The notes under the pieces were generated by a model, which saw nothing but the letters and a program-made list of their open reading frames with translations, ran no database searches and was not told the DNA's origin. From the NCBI RefSeq assembly GCF_910592395.1, contig NC_088308.1:9131001-9195000 (forward strand): a stretch of DNA of 64,000 bases, given 5' to 3'. Below are positions 9,931 through 21,720 of the stretch, piece by piece. The DNA comes from Lineus longissimus. Taxonomy: Eukaryota > Nemertea > Pilidiophora > Heteronemertea > Lineidae. The position numbers and the translations under genes were made by a program. The first letter of the stretch is position 1. Each line of letters opens with the position of its first letter.

Positions 9931-12900
9931 GTATGTAACTTGTCCGTTGGACAAATCCGAAAAGGACTTAGTTATTGAATTTGTGGCAATAATTTGGGGG
10001 CAGAGGAAAATGCTATTATCAAGATAATTTTAAGGTGCTCATTTCACCTAAAACAAAAGTTCCCGCAAAGTCGTTGCTCCTAAACCAGATTGACGTTATT
10101 AACAAGAAAACACGAGTAATATATTGAAAACATCCAAGTTTGTCTGATATGTAGTCTCACGGTAGAAGTTAACTGGAAAAATCAACCTTCTAGCTTGATG
10201 AAATTGAGACGACTGACGTTCATTCTGGGTAAAATATTTACCAGAAAATAGCAGGTGAAGGTGTTAAGATGACTACATTTTGAATATGACTTTTGTCAGA
10301 AACGCATCGTTCGCTGCATGTTTCTGCTTTCATGTGTGATGTAAAACTGAGAGTGCATTTTTTCAGGTTGAGGTCGGAGGAAGGTGCAGTAGCAGACGAC
10401 GACTTCCACCTTCGACTATCGAAAGACAACCGGAGGCACGAGCAGAACTGGTATGAACGGCGCCTGGAGAAATTATCAAAGGACGGACAGGTCAGTACAC
10501 GACGAGAAGCTGTCATATCAAAATGTCTGGAAATCATCAGACCTGATGGTTTCAAAAAGGATCCTTGAGGCCAGCTACTGTAAGCTGTCTACGTGCAAAG
10601 CAGAATGCCAGACTCTCAAAAAAACCTGTATACACTCAAAACCTGTATACATTCAAAAATCCTGTATACATTCAACAGAACCTGTATACACTCAAAAGAA
10701 CCTGTAAACACTCAAAAAACCTGTATTATATACACTCAAAAGACCTGTATACACTCAAAAGACCTGTATACATTCAAAAAACCTGTATACACTCAATAGA
10801 ACCTGTATACACTCGGAAGAACCTGTATATACTCAAAAAGCCTGTATACACTCAACAGAACCAGTATACACTCAACAGAACCTGTGTACACTCAAAATAA
10901 CCTGTATACACTCAAAAGACCTGCATACACTCAAAAAGCCTGTATACACTCAATGGAACCTGTATACACTCAAAAGAACATGTACATGTACATGTATACA
11001 CTCAATGATAATGTGCTCATGTCGAAGGAGCCCCGTTGGTGTACTGGCTTGGGTCTCTGACTAGGTGTCATGAGGTTCCCTGGTGTGATGCCCACTGTTG
11101 GCAGGAGACTTTAGACAAGTCTCCTTTACTCCACGCAGGTGTATAAATGGTTAACACTAAACAGTTTGAAGTGCTCAGGTTGCAGCAGTGATTGAGCAGC
11201 TCATCTGAGTACTTTTGAAAGATTTCAGAATACATTGGTGTTAAAGTGTAAAGTTGGATGTTGGCCTCTACTATTGTTGACTCCTATGCAGTCCATATCG
11301 TCATCCTGATTGTCCTTCCTCCACCAGGCAACAAGACAAGGCTGGTCCACTGCTTCCGGAGTGTACTACTATTGTCGATAACAGACTATAAACTCAAGAC
11401 GGTAACTTTAGAAATTAATCTTTCTTGTTCTAATTCTAGGTTATTGAAGCCTTGGACTTCCTGGAGAAAACCATGATAGAGAAAGACAGAGTGATGCCCA
11501 CAGCTTTTGCCTATACTGTCGTGATTGATGCCTTGGCCAAATATGGCTATCCAGAAGGCGCTTTCAGGCTATTCAGAAAGGTATAGAATCTACTGATCAG
11601 GGCCTATCACTTTTGCTTTTATGTGAAGTGGATTTCACACGACCAGTGATTCATATCGGCCTGCTTTTTACATTTTCTGGGGCGGTGAAAATGAACCTTC
11701 TCATTTCCTGTTTTAAGTCTGGCGCAGATGAGTTAGCGAGATTAGGCCTGCTGAACATGTGGACAATAGGGCTCGTAATATCAGAGACTTGCGTAATACT
11801 TGATGATTCATCAATTCCTTAATACCGACTATGGCATAGGAAAGGCATCATTGTATTGTTCATTATAAAATTTGCTTTAAACCTAATACAAAACTAGACA
11901 TTTTGTTAAATGTAATATGTAAGCTCATGGATTGTGCGTTTTGAGCTTGGACGCATGCAGGGATGCCATTTCCAGTGGAGATGCGGGCATGAGGCAACTA
12001 GAGTGGCATCACTGGGCCCACAATACCCACTAGGAATGCCGCCACTGCATATTGGAAAACTATAATCATCTTCTTTGATTATATGTACATTTCAGATGTT
12101 GGCATACAAGTTGACACCACACGACCACACCTACACTGCCCTCTTTAACGCCTGTGCTAACTGCCCAGATAAAGCAACGGGACGAAAATATGCCGATCGG
12201 TTCAGAGAGACACTTGCCAAGAAGGACATCCTTCCCAACAGAACAACATACAAAGCTATGATGAAAGCGTTTGCGATGTTCGGCGACTTGCAGGCGACGT
12301 TTGCGCTGGCCGACGAACTGTATGAGAAGCGCGGGAGGATTGATCACGATTCGTTCAGTCACATGTTGATGGGGGCGATATCGGATGGGGCGGCGGGATT
12401 CAAACATGCTGTCGAGGTGAGATGATGGTGTTAAAGCATCACTGAATGCTGAAGACATCTTCACAGTGTGAATTTGGGACCTCGTTTTTTGCTTTGATTT
12501 GTACACTTCAACACTGGTTGAGTGGTTCAATACCCTCTGGATCAGCAGTTGCCAGAATTTCTGCAGGGGAGGTTGTTTTACCTGAGGGAAGTTTTTTCTC
12601 TCCGAAAGATGTCTTTTAGCACTGGGGATTTTGACTGCCATATTCAAAGATTTTTACTGAAAAGTTGGATCATTTGTATCCCCGACCCCCCCCTTGCCTA
12701 TGATCAAATATTTTTAAGGTGAATGAGCACAAGCGCAAGCACCTGTTAATACTCTTATTGTGTTGTCATTGCAGGTTTTCCGGTCTATTAGGAAACATGG
12801 CCTGACTCCATCGATTACCCATTATAACCTTCTGCTGAGAGCCATGAGGGACTGTGGCGTAGGCTCCCAGGAGTTCCTCTATCAACTCCTAGGGGGCGGT

Positions 12901-15685
12901 GCATCAACATCTATATCTAGTGGCGACAAAATGGACCAGGAGCAGATATCACTTGAACGAAATCTTCAAAAACGTATTGGGGTTTCGAGCGGGGAGAAGT
13001 CAACGATAAACGAAAATGTTCCAGAAACTGAGTCGACAATAAACAAGGATGTTTCAATAATGAACAAGGATGTTTCAACCATGAACAAGGAAGTTTCACT
13101 AAATGTGACAACCAGACAAAAAGGTAGCAGCGAAATGACTGAAAAAAATATCAAAAGTTTCTTGGAGGTTTCTTCCAATTGTTTGTCGAAGATCCCAGAT
13201 ATCATGAGCCCTAATCCTGATACCAGCCAGATGATTTCAGTATCGGATATCAAGACGTCTGCTGACCGCTTGGAGCTGGTTGGGGGAGTCCCCGGGCTGT
13301 TGGCTCACATGCAGCGCGATGGCGTAACACCTGATATAAAGACGTTGACTATTCTGTTAGATGTGATGCCATCTGATACTCGTGTGGAAGAGATGCTCGT
13401 TGCGACATTGGGAGATTTGAAAGTCGTCCCAGATACGGGATTCTTCAATATCTTGATGAGGAAACGTGTTTTCAGACAAGACTATTTGACAGCTAGGGTT
13501 AGTTGCTTTTAAAAACAGTTATGGTTTTGTCTTTTTATGTCCCCTGTGGAGATAAAGCAAATCTCTTCAATGTTATAAAGATATTGATAGTGATGCTGAT
13601 GGGAGTAAATTTCATTATTGAAACCGTCCATGGTACATGACATTGTGAAATCATTGCATCATGACGCAGCAAGTTTTTTATGTTGCACATCGTGACTGAA
13701 TTATTGATCAGTTGATTCTGGTATTTTCATGGGCGTGTGATTACTCCACGATTCCTTGAGTAAGATTTCAGTCAGGGTGGCCTGAGTTGGCAGACATGAA
13801 ACAAGTGTATATACAGATAAAAAAATGTTACCTTTTCCTCTCATTTCAGTCAGTACTAGACCATTTAGTCACCTTTAACCTGGCACCTGATATAAAGACG
13901 TTTGCTATCTTTGCCCTAACATGCCGCAAGAAGAAAGAGGCATTTGTATTGTTGAATGATATGCAGGTTAGTTGGCAATGATTGCTTCTCCTTCAATAGA
14001 GGATCACTGCGTTTCAAACTCGCCTGTCTGCAGATTATCACAGGTGCCTGCGACAAAATCAATCGACTTGTTTTATCTTATCATATACTGAAGATCACAT
14101 ACATAGTAGATCACTGTGACAAGTGATTTTATCTGCAGACAGGCAATCTTTTTAAGTGATGAATTGTTGCTGTGATAAAAATTGCTTGTCTGCAGTGCCC
14201 TTTAGGACATGAGAGAGGTTGCGCACAGACTTGACTCCCTCTCCCCCTGTGAGCAAAACTTGGAGTTGGAGCTGGATTGGGGAGGTGGACCAGCAGGCAG
14301 CGCACAACCCACAACATCATTTGATGTGGTCTCGACAACGAATATATGGTGTAAAGATATCAAAACGCAATATGATGCATAAGGCACTGAATGGGACTGG
14401 GGAGTCGCTTCTGACTTCAAGGCTATCACATCTGTTTTACAACCTAGTTTGCCGAGGACGACAGAAAAACCCCGTGTCGACTGATGCCCCAATACAAGGG
14501 AGTGGAATCGCCTTGCAGTATGAGTTTGATTACCTCCGTATTTTGAGAGCTCTGCTGTTGATACTCAGTAGAAATCTCCAAGTTTGCCGTCTGCTTCAAT
14601 GAAAATTGATGTTGTGCGTTTGTAAATGAGCTCCATATTTGATCAGAATAAATTCAGAAGAGCAGACTGTATCTGTATTCCTCTGACGAATGCCAAAGTG
14701 AGCCCAATGAGATTGTTGCACCTGTCTTTGACTTTTTACTTCTACTCCAGAACATTGGCATTGAGCCCACCCCTGAGGTGATGGGTCACTTTTCTCGGGC
14801 TTCTAACATGGACTTCGACTACATGCTGGCAATCATAATCTACATGAGTAAACATGGCATAAAACCCAACGAACAGTTCCTCCGATTGACAGAGAAAAGA
14901 ATCAAGCAAGCAAAGAGGTTTATAGTTGAAAAGGTAAGGTAACTCTCTTTTTTTCATGTTTGCTCTGGTCAGGGGAGGAGGGTGAGGACTTTTGCTAACT
15001 CCTTGCAGACCACACAGTGAGTTGCGTACCTTTTTAGGGCCTGTGCAGAATTTGCAATGACAACGCCAACAGCTTTTCCTATCAACAGCAGGCATGCAAG
15101 TGTAGACTCTCTAACCAGTCTCCTTCATTCACTTGTACAGAGACTGGTACTTGACGGCATTTCACTCGTCATGAACAAGATTTGGGGGCCTTGGCTTCCA
15201 GTGTCCGGTCACGTGTTTTACACAAAGATGGGTAACCTCAAGCCAAGTGAAAAACCAGGAATACCATAGTGCGCTCAGTATTGACAGTGCATCCACTGTA
15301 TGCACTGAAAATGTATGGCTCGCCTTGGGTAAATCTACAAGGCCTCCTCGACACGCCGCTGCTTGATCTTGGAATAAAGTGTATTATCTTATTGTTGTTT
15401 ACGTTGGTTTGAATAAAAATTTTCAATATCTTCTGCTCTTTTACTTGACAGGAACGAGGAGGAGACGTCCCGTATTATGCAAGATCTGATCGTTTCGACA
15501 CTGAATTTGGCGATTTCTTGAAGAACTACAGGACGTGGTTAATGGTAATGGATGTCCAGCGTCCAGATCCTTATTGGAAAATGTTCAAAGATCGCGACGA
15601 GGCCGTGGAAGAGAAGAAACGTAGGGCGGAAGACATGAAGAAATCGGTGTACTTCAGGGCGGATGCAACTGCGAGTGAATTGTGA
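9080..15685 (+). CDS. PTCD1: Pentatricopeptide repeat-containing protein 1, mitochondrial
   Basis: PTCD1 is a mitochondrial PPR protein linked to 16S rRNA and leucine-tRNA metabolism and mitoribosome assembly. Eight exons join in frame: 9080-9930, 10367-10490, 11440-11580, 12096-12416, 12775-13497, 13850-13966, 14751-14933 and 15452-15685 (stop TGA), 897 residues. The start ATG is the first base after a TTACAG acceptor and opens an Arg/Lys/Ser-rich presequence. PPR helices occupy about 343-515 (AYTVVIDALAKYGYPEGAF; HTYTALFNACANCP; TTYKAMMKAFAMFGD; HYNLLLRAMRDCG) and again about 630-810 (ADRLELVGGVPGLL; TFAIFALTCRKKKEAF; IYMSKHGIKPNEQF). The order and wording follow human PTCD1 as I recall it. 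It is longer than the human protein (about 700 residues) through a longer N-terminal Ser/Lys-rich region and a linker at 515-645. Confidence 0.93.
10367..10490 (+). CDS. PTCD1: PTCD1 coding exon 2
   Basis: Acceptor TTTTTTCAG at 10366; the first base completes a Gly codon. Encodes LRSEEGAVADDDFHLRLSKD and ends ...EKLSKDGQ at donor CAG|GTCAGT. Confidence 0.88.
10619..11008 (+). repeat. Minisatellite, about 20-bp unit
   Basis: About 19 copies of AACCTGTATACACTCAAAAG in PTCD1 intron 2. Reading frames across it are artefacts of the repeat. Confidence 0.95.
11037..11150 (+). mobile_element. tRNA-derived SINE fragment, family S3
   Basis: Contains 'TACTGGCTTGGGTCTCTGACTAG' (A-box-like) and CTGGTGTGATGCCCACTG (B-box-like). 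The same arrangement with similar sequence recurs at 38612-38790. The head is degenerate, so this is a SINE rather than a tRNA gene. Confidence 0.5.
11440..11580 (+). CDS. PTCD1: PTCD1 coding exon 3 (first PPR)
   Basis: Acceptor TAATTCTAG, donor AAG|GTATAG, phase 0, 47 codons. FAYTVVIDALAKYGYPEGAF is the first clear PPR helix pair. Confidence 0.92.
12096..12416 (+). CDS. PTCD1: PTCD1 coding exon 4 (PPRs 2-4)
   Basis: Acceptor ACATTTCAG, donor GAG|GTGAGA, phase 0, 107 codons. Contains YTALFNACANCPDKA, TTYKAMMKAFAMFGD and SFSHMLMGAISDGAAGF, all matching PTCD1 blocks. Confidence 0.95.
12775..13497 (+). CDS. PTCD1: PTCD1 coding exon 5 (PPR 5, linker, central domain)
   Basis: Acceptor CATTGCAG, donor AGG|GTTAGT, phase 0, 241 codons. 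Between the PPR (HYNLLLRAMRDCGVG) and the conserved ADRLELVGGVPGLLAHM block is a variable linker with three near-identical seven-residue repeats (consensus MNKDVST, bases about 13029-13100). Confidence 0.93.
13850..13966 (+). CDS. PTCD1: PTCD1 coding exon 6
   Basis: Acceptor TCATTTCAG, donor CAG|GTTAGT, phase 0, 39 codons: a PPR ending FVLLNDMQ. Confidence 0.93.
14022..14149 (+). mobile_element. Small inverted-repeat element in PTCD1 intron 6
   Basis: GCCTGTCTGCAGAT at the left and its inverse ATCTGCAGACAGGC at the right, about 128 bp. Similar CTGCAGACAAG and 'CAACAGGTGTCACAG' words occur at 34730-34830, suggesting a dispersed family. Non-coding. Confidence 0.45.
14751..14933 (+). CDS. PTCD1: PTCD1 coding exon 7
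   Basis: Acceptor CTACTCCAG, donor AAG|GTAAGG, phase 0, 61 codons: NIGIEPTPEVMGHFSRASN then IIYMSKHGIKPNEQFLRL, the last PPR pair. Confidence 0.93.
15452..15685 (+). CDS. PTCD1: PTCD1 last coding exon
   Basis: Acceptor CTTGACAG; 77 codons and TGA at 15683-15685. The block FGDFLKNYRTWLMVM matches the conserved C-terminal FR/KxYY/RxWL segment of PTCD1; the tail is highly charged. Confidence 0.93.
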   Translation, partial: ERGGDVPYYARSDRFDTEFGDFLKNYRTWLMVMDVQRPDPYWKMFKDRDEAVEEKKRRAEDMKKSVYFRADATASEL

Positions 15686-16060
15686 GCGGACATATCTTGA
15701 GAATCTATAAACTAAATTGTTGTGGTTTGCATGAGATTACTTGACCGTGCAAATGAAATGTGACAGGCCGAGCTGTGGCTGAGTATTTGCTCAACTCTTG
15801 AGTGTATTTTGGATGGGTATGATGCAAAAGTCTGTCACTCAACCGGACAATCATCATGGAAATTCGAATAGTGTTATTCGAGGAATGATTATGTGTTTGG
15901 GAATACTGAAAGCTGTGCATGGCTTAATCATGGTATCCTCAAATGTGGTGCGCATTTCAGGGCTCGAAAACTAGTGAACTTTAAAAACAGCCCTGAAATA
16001 TACTGAATGTTTCTGTGATTGTTTTGAATAAAAGTTTATTCGCCTAGATCATTGTTGTTG
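15686..16060 (+). terminator. PTCD1 3' UTR with poly(A) signal
   Basis: AATAAA at 16027-16032, about 340 bp after the stop, is followed by a GT-rich tract (TTGTTGTTGCTTGATTTG), the usual cleavage context. Confidence 0.7.
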
Positions 16061-16323
16061 CTTGATTTGTTCAAATTGGTAAATGCTGGAAGGGAATTTT
16101 TAAGCCGAGTCCCGAATTATTGACTCCAGGTACTGTGGTTCTTCCCTGAAGAGCCCAGAAAACAAGTGCCTTTTGTCGCTACGACCTGCAATTTCTATTG
16201 CAACGTAAGGGGTAAAAAGGTCGCGCGTCTGCAAATAAAACCAGTGATAGCTTGGTTTGATGCTGATCTCGGGTCACAGCGATTGCCGTCCTGTAGTTGC
16301 TCTGGCTGTTGTTCCATACAAGT

Positions 16324-16590
16324 TGTCCCAAAACCATGTACTACAGTACTCTGTCCTAGCAATCCGGGTCTGCAAAACCATGTACTACAGTACTCTGTCC
16401 TAGCAATCCGGGTCTGCAAAACCATGTACTACAGTACTCTGTCCTAGCAATCCGGGTCTGCAAAACCATGTACTACAGTACTCTGTCCTAGCAATCCGGG
16501 TCTGCAAAACCATGTACTACAGTACTCTGTCCTAGCAAACTAGGTCTGCAAAACCATGTCCTGCAGTACTCGGTCCCAGCAAACTAGTCT
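16324..16590 (+). repeat. Minisatellite block 1, 44-bp unit
   Basis: About six copies of a 44-bp unit containing CCATGTACTACAGTACTCTG and CTAGCAATCCGGGTCTGC. It directly precedes two further arrays. Confidence 0.95.
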
Positions 16591-16599
16591 AGTTGTACC

Positions 16600-17690
16600 G
16601 TGAGAGGAGTCCTCGGTACAAATTTCTTTGGTTGTTTCTGGCTGTCCTACCATTCAGGTTGTACCTTGAGATGGGTCCTCAATACCGTGCACTGTGTTTG
16701 TTTCTGGCTGTCCTACAATTTAGGTTGTATCTTGAGATGGGTCCTCAATACCGTGCACTGTGGTTGTTTCTGGCTGTCCTACCATTCAGGTTGTACCATG
16801 AGATGGGTCCTCAATACGGTGCACTGTGGTTGTTTCTGGCTGTCCTACCATTCAGATTGTACCTTGAGATGGGTCCTCAATACCATACATTGTGGTTGTT
16901 TCTGGCTGTCCTACCATTCAGGTTATACCTTGAGATGGGTCCTCAATACCGTAAACTGGTTGTTTCTGTCCTACCATTTAGGTTGTACCATGAGATGGGT
17001 CCTCAATACGGTGCACTGTGGTTGTTTCTGGCTGTCCAACCATTCAGGTTGTACCTTGAGATGGGTCCTCAATACGGTGCACTGTGGTTGTTTCTGGCTG
17101 TCCAACCATTCAGGTTGTACCATGAGATGGGTCCTCAATACGGTGCACTGTGGTTGTTTCTGGCTGTCCAACCATTCAGGTTGTACCTTGAGATGGGTCC
17201 TCAATACGGTGCACTGTGGTTGTTTCTGGCTGTCCTACCATTCAGGTTGTACCATGAGATGGGTCCTCAATACTGTGCACTGTGGTTATTTCTGGCTGTC
17301 CTACCATTCAGGTTGTACCTTGAGATGGGTCCTCAATACGGTGCACTGTGGTTGTTTCTGGCTGTCCTACCATTCAGGTTGTACCTTGAGATGGGTCCTC
17401 AATACGGTGCACTGTGGTTGTTTCTGTCCTACCATTCAGGTTGTACCTTGAGATGGGTACTCAATACGGTGCACTGTGGTTGTTTCTGTCCTACCATTCA
17501 GGTTGTACCTTGAGATGGGTACTCAATACGGTGCACTGTGGTTGTTTCTGTCCTACCATTCAGGTTGTACCATGAGATGGGTCGTCAATACTGTGCACTG
17601 TGGTTTTTTCTGGCTGTCCGACCATTCAGGTTGTAACTTGAGATGGGTCCTCAATTCCATGTCCTGTGGTTGTTCTTGCTGGCCTCATAC
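16600..17690 (+). repeat. Minisatellite block 2, 66-bp unit
   Basis: About 16 copies of a 66-bp unit (TTGAGATGGGTCCTCAATAC ... CTGTCCTACCATTCAGGT). Because 66 is a multiple of three, two plus-strand frames stay open for about 300 codons with a 22-residue period. I regard these as artefacts. Confidence 0.95.
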
Positions 17691-18790
17691 ACAGGCTCTT
17701 CTGGTATACAGGGTGTACCATGAGAAGAGTCCTCAATATTATGTCCTGTGGTTGTACTGGCTTTGCTGGTATACAGGGTGTACCATGAGACGAGTCCTCA
17801 ATATTATGTCCTGTGGTTGTACTGGCTTTGGTGGTATACAGGGTGTACCATGAGAAGAGTCCTCAATATTATGTCCTGTGGTTGTACTGGCTTTGCTGGT
17901 ATACAGGGTGTACCATGAGACGAGCCCTCAATATTATGTCCTGTGGTTGTACTGGCTTTGCTGGTATACAGGGTGTACCATGAGACGAGTCCTCAATATT
18001 ATGTCCTGTGGTTGTACTGGCTTTGGTGGTATACAGGGTGTACCATGAGACGAGCCCTCAATATTATGTCCTGTGGTTGTACTGGCTTTGCTGGTATACA
18101 GGGTGTACCATGAGACGAGCCCTCAATATTATGTCCTGTGGTTGTACTGGCTTTGGTGGTATACAGGGTGTACCATGAGACGAGCCCTCAATATTATGTC
18201 CTGTGGTTGTACTGGCTTTGCTGGTATACAGGGTGTACCATGAGACGAGCCCTCAATATTATGTCCTGTGGTTGTACTGGCTTTGGTGGTATACAGGGTG
18301 TACCATGAGACGAGCCCTCAATATTATGTCCTGTGGTTGTACTGGCTTTGCTGGTATACAGGGTGTACCATGAGACGAGCCCTCAATATTATGTCCTGTG
18401 GTTGTACTGGCTTTGCTGGTATACAGGGTGTACCATGAGACGAGTCCTCAATATTATGTCCTGTGGTTGTACTGGCTTTGCTGGTATACAGGGTGTACCA
18501 TGAGACGAGCCCTCAATATTATGTCCTGTGGTTGTACTTGCTCTCCCGGTATACAGGGTGTACCATGAGACGAGTCCTCAATATTATGTCCTGTGGTTGT
18601 ACTGGCTCTCCCGGTATACAGGGTGTACCATGAGACAAGTCCTCAATATTATGACCTGTGGTTGTACTGGCTCTCCTGGTATACAGGGTGTACCATGAGA
18701 AGAGACCTCAATATTATGTCCTGTGGTTGTACTGGCTGGCCTAGTACACAGTTTATACCATCAGAGGAGTCCTCAATACCACATCATATG
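17690..18790 (+). repeat. Minisatellite block 3, 65-bp unit with dimeric order
   Basis: About 17 copies of a 65-bp unit (CTGTGGTTGTACTGGCTTTG + CTGGTATACAGGGTGTACC ...), clearly homologous to the 66-bp unit. Variants GCTTTGCTGG and GCTTTGGTGG alternate through much of the block, giving a 130-bp higher-order period. Confidence 0.95.
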
Positions 18791-19048
18791 GGCAGAGCCA
18801 TATCAGTCCTGGTGTCATGGTCATAGAACCCGTATCAGCCAGAGGGCGTATAGGACTATCTCATATGATACTTCACAATAACCTACTTGACAATCTATAG
18901 AGCACTATCAAGATATTTCACAATAACCTACTTGATAACCTATTGAAAATGATTGAGAAACTTGGGAATACCCATGGGGAATACACAAATTCACGGGTAT
19001 TCCCCAAGGGTATTCCCAAAATTAATGGGTATTCCCAAATTCATAAGT

Positions 19049-19514
19049 TGCGTGTACACCACGAAATATTGGTGGACCAATTGCACGTACACCACCACAT
19101 TGCCGTGACAAATTTGTTCGGCAATCCAATGACAAATTTGTTCGGCAAGCCTCTACAAATTGCCGGGCGAATTTGTCCCATCAAGCTTGATGGGCGAATT
19201 TGTCCCATCAAGCTTGATGGGCGAATTTGTCCCATTAAGCTTGATGGTCCAAATTCGCCCGGCTTGTTAAAAGCTCGGCTTTGTCGTGGTGTACGCGCTC
19301 ATGGATCGGCAATTAGCTTGTTAGATGGTTCGGCGACAGGCGGCACCTTTGAAATGGCGCTTTCTGCACATGCAATTTATTGTTTGCGCGCCATCTGTTG
19401 CCGGATTTTATAACTAGCTGCAGCGGTGGTGTACGCGCTTGATGGATTTTCGATGGTGCGGCATTGGTTCGTGAACCAAGATTGGTGGTCCATTTTCAGG
19501 TGGTGTACGCGCGG
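19049..19514 (+). mobile_element. Inverted-repeat element with GTGTACACCAC ends
   Basis: Left end GCGTGTACACCACGAAATAT then TGGTGGACCAAT; right end is the imperfect inverse (ATTGGTGGTCCATTTTCAGG then TGGTGTACGCGC). The interior has three tandem copies of 'GGGCGAATTTGTCCCATCAAGCTTGAT' (about 19177-19250) and repeated GTGGTGTACGCGC. No transposase frame. Confidence 0.55.
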
Positions 19515-19986
19515 CTATTGACTTAAGACTCAGAAAAGCAAAAACAAGAGAGAAAGTTATATACATATTATCATCATTATTTTTCTGAAAATATATACAT
19601 TTCATTGTTTATCAGATATACACTATATTTTTATCATTTCATTAGAATACATATACAAATCTTATTTGCTATTAGAAATCCTCATTTAGCTTGTCAATAA
19701 TTCTGAAGAGGCACTTCCTTGACTGATTCGTTTCATTTTTTATACACCTTGGCCCCAGGTGGTGTCCCTAGGCTACGTCTCACCAACTTCAACGTTAAGA
19801 CATTCTGTCATGGCGTGAAATTTCTCGGTACATTTTTACATATGGAATTTCTTTCGCAGTGGATTTAAATCCTTTCTTCTGAAGACATAGGCATTTGTTT
19901 TTCACAGATGAATAAATGATAAATAAAACTACATGATCAGCGAGAAAAGAACCCTATGTCTTCATAAATGAATGGTCCCCGGGTAT

Positions 19987-20130
19987 CGCCTTGAGACGTA
20001 CGGTGGCAGGAGCTTCCTTGTGCTGGTGACTAGACTTTGGAATGAGCTCAGTCATGATATTCAAAAGGCTAAGACTGTTACCATTTTCAGGCGTGGGCTA
20101 AAAACCCAGCTGTTCAGACAATGTTGTTGA
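19987..20130 (+). mobile_element. LINE ORF2 C-terminal fragment (CR1/L2-like)
   Basis: An open frame reads YGGRSFLVLVTRLWNEL, then FRRGLKTQLF, stopping with TGA at 20128-20130. This is the conserved C-terminal end of CR1/L2/Jockey-type reverse-transcriptase proteins (pattern YG-RSF..A...WN-LP...K..LK..LF). Only the last about 48 codons remain. Confidence 0.75.
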
Positions 20131-20145
20131 AGCGCTGCATTTATA

Positions 20146-20232
20146 CAGGGTGGGTCAGAATTATTCTCCTCTGGACAATAGAATTCTATTGTGTATCCAT
20201 TGTGTGAGGGAAAATAATTCTGGGCCACCCTG
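20146..20232 (+). mobile_element. 87-bp mariner-type MITE
   Basis: TA-flanked; CAGGGTGGGTCAGAATTATT at the left and the inverse AATAATTCTGGGCCACCCTG at the right. CAGGGTG-type ends with TA duplication are typical of mariner-derived MITEs. Confidence 0.75.
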
Positions 20233-20873
20233 TAGAGCAAAGTCATTTTGAATTTTGCGGTATATGAGTGTAAACTTCACTCATCATTCATTTCATTTTT
20301 ATACATTGCGTACATTTCAAGCATTATAGGTCCTTGGTGGCGTACCCAGGAACGAAAAAAAAGTGACATCACCACCTGCCTTGGCCCAGTTGTTCAAACT
20401 CAAAAGCGTATTGTCTTTTATAGTATGTTATAATATACTTATTTACAGATCAGTAAAAACGTATTTACAGATCAGTAAAAATGGCCATTTCCGATATTTG
20501 AGGGCAATACCTTTTTCTCTGGGCAGTCAATCCTACTTTCATATGACTTCCTGTATTCATTGAATGATGTTTCTACACAAAGCCAGACAGATGTTTTCAG
20601 ATGTTTTTTTTACACAACTTCGACTATTGGGGGGCGTAGCAACAACCCAGTTTAATACACATGCATTATGTAAAAGACTATACATTTTTGCACCGCACAT
20701 AAAAGTAGTAGCAGTTAAAAAAATAATACTCTGCAGTTTAAGCTTTTCTTTTTTGCTTCTTTAAATGGCCTGAACGAACCAAATTCCAGCTCCAAAAAAC
20801 ACTAGCAATTGACAATTGCCAATAACAAGTTTTGATATTTGTGAGGTTCAGATGTTTATCAGACAACGAGAAC

Positions 20874-21151
20874 AATGTGGCATTTTGACGGGGCAGCGGT
20901 AGTGCAGTGCAAGAGAGTCGGCCTCATGATCAGGAGGTCGTGGGTTCGACTCCCGGCCGAGTCACTGCTTAGTTCCCCTACTGGTCGAGTTCAAGTGAGC
21001 ACCTTCTGGTTGCTCCTTGAAACCTCTGATTAATTTCTGTGGAGACCGGGGTAATAATATGATATCCCAAAGCGCTTTGAGCGAGAACTATAGTGTCACG
21101 GAATTGCGCTATATAAAAGACTCATTTTTATTATAATGTGGCATTTTGACG
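20874..21151 (+). mobile_element. Intact tRNA-derived SINE with 17-bp target duplication
   Basis: The direct repeat AATGTGGCATTTTGACG occurs at 20874-20890 and 21135-21151, flanking a 244-bp body. The body starts with a tRNA-like head (A box around GCGGTAGTGCAGTGC; B box GGTTCGACTCC at 20943-20953). It ends in a tail with AAAGCGCTTTGAGCG and GCGCTATATAAA, the kind of tail that LINE machinery of the L2/CR1 group recognises, then an AT-rich end. Perfect duplication suggests a young insertion. Confidence 0.9.
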
Positions 21152-21720
21152 ATGACAGATATTGCATTGCCTGTCGTAAAAAATGCACTGAAACCATGCA
21201 TATTCAATGTCTGGTATGCCTGGTAACAATCAATTTGACTTGATGATTTAAACCAGAGAAACAACCTGTTCTCGGATCCATATCTGAACTAACAACTGCA
21301 TTGCTTGCATCAGTAATATCTGCTTGTCCAAAGTAGTCAGGGTACAAGGTCTGGTGTGTTGACGCGCACAGCAAAAACGACCATTACAATCAAGGAATAA
21401 AAAAAATAACTGTTGGCACAAAAAGGCGCTGGACTCCACCTTTCTGTCAAAGAAGCTAAAACCACACAGGGTGAAATTGACATACATGTAAATGTAAGTA
21501 AAGAATTGCTAAGCTTTATCAAAGAAATGACATGATGGAATATTAAAATTGGGGCTTTCAGGCCAACTCGACATGCAGTTATAGAAAATAAGCGAGCAAT
21601 GATTTGGATTGAACTTGATATATGATGTACAGCTACATGTAAAGGCCATGTTAAAAATTAAGCTTGGGTGTACCAACCAGATGAAAAAAACACTGTGATC
21701 CTCTGGACAGAACAATTTTC

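Noticed and set aside
12066-12647. 193-codon minus-strand open frame
   Set aside because: Lies antisense to the well-supported PTCD1 exon 4 and has no similarity I recognise.
16593-17513. Two overlapping open frames of about 300 codons with 22-residue periodicity
   Set aside because: They arise because the 66-bp minisatellite unit is a multiple of three; several frames are open at once and there is no non-repeat coding sequence.
20891-20970. Stand-alone tRNA gene
   Set aside because: A-box region does not fold into a clean cloverleaf, and target duplications show it is the head of a SINE.
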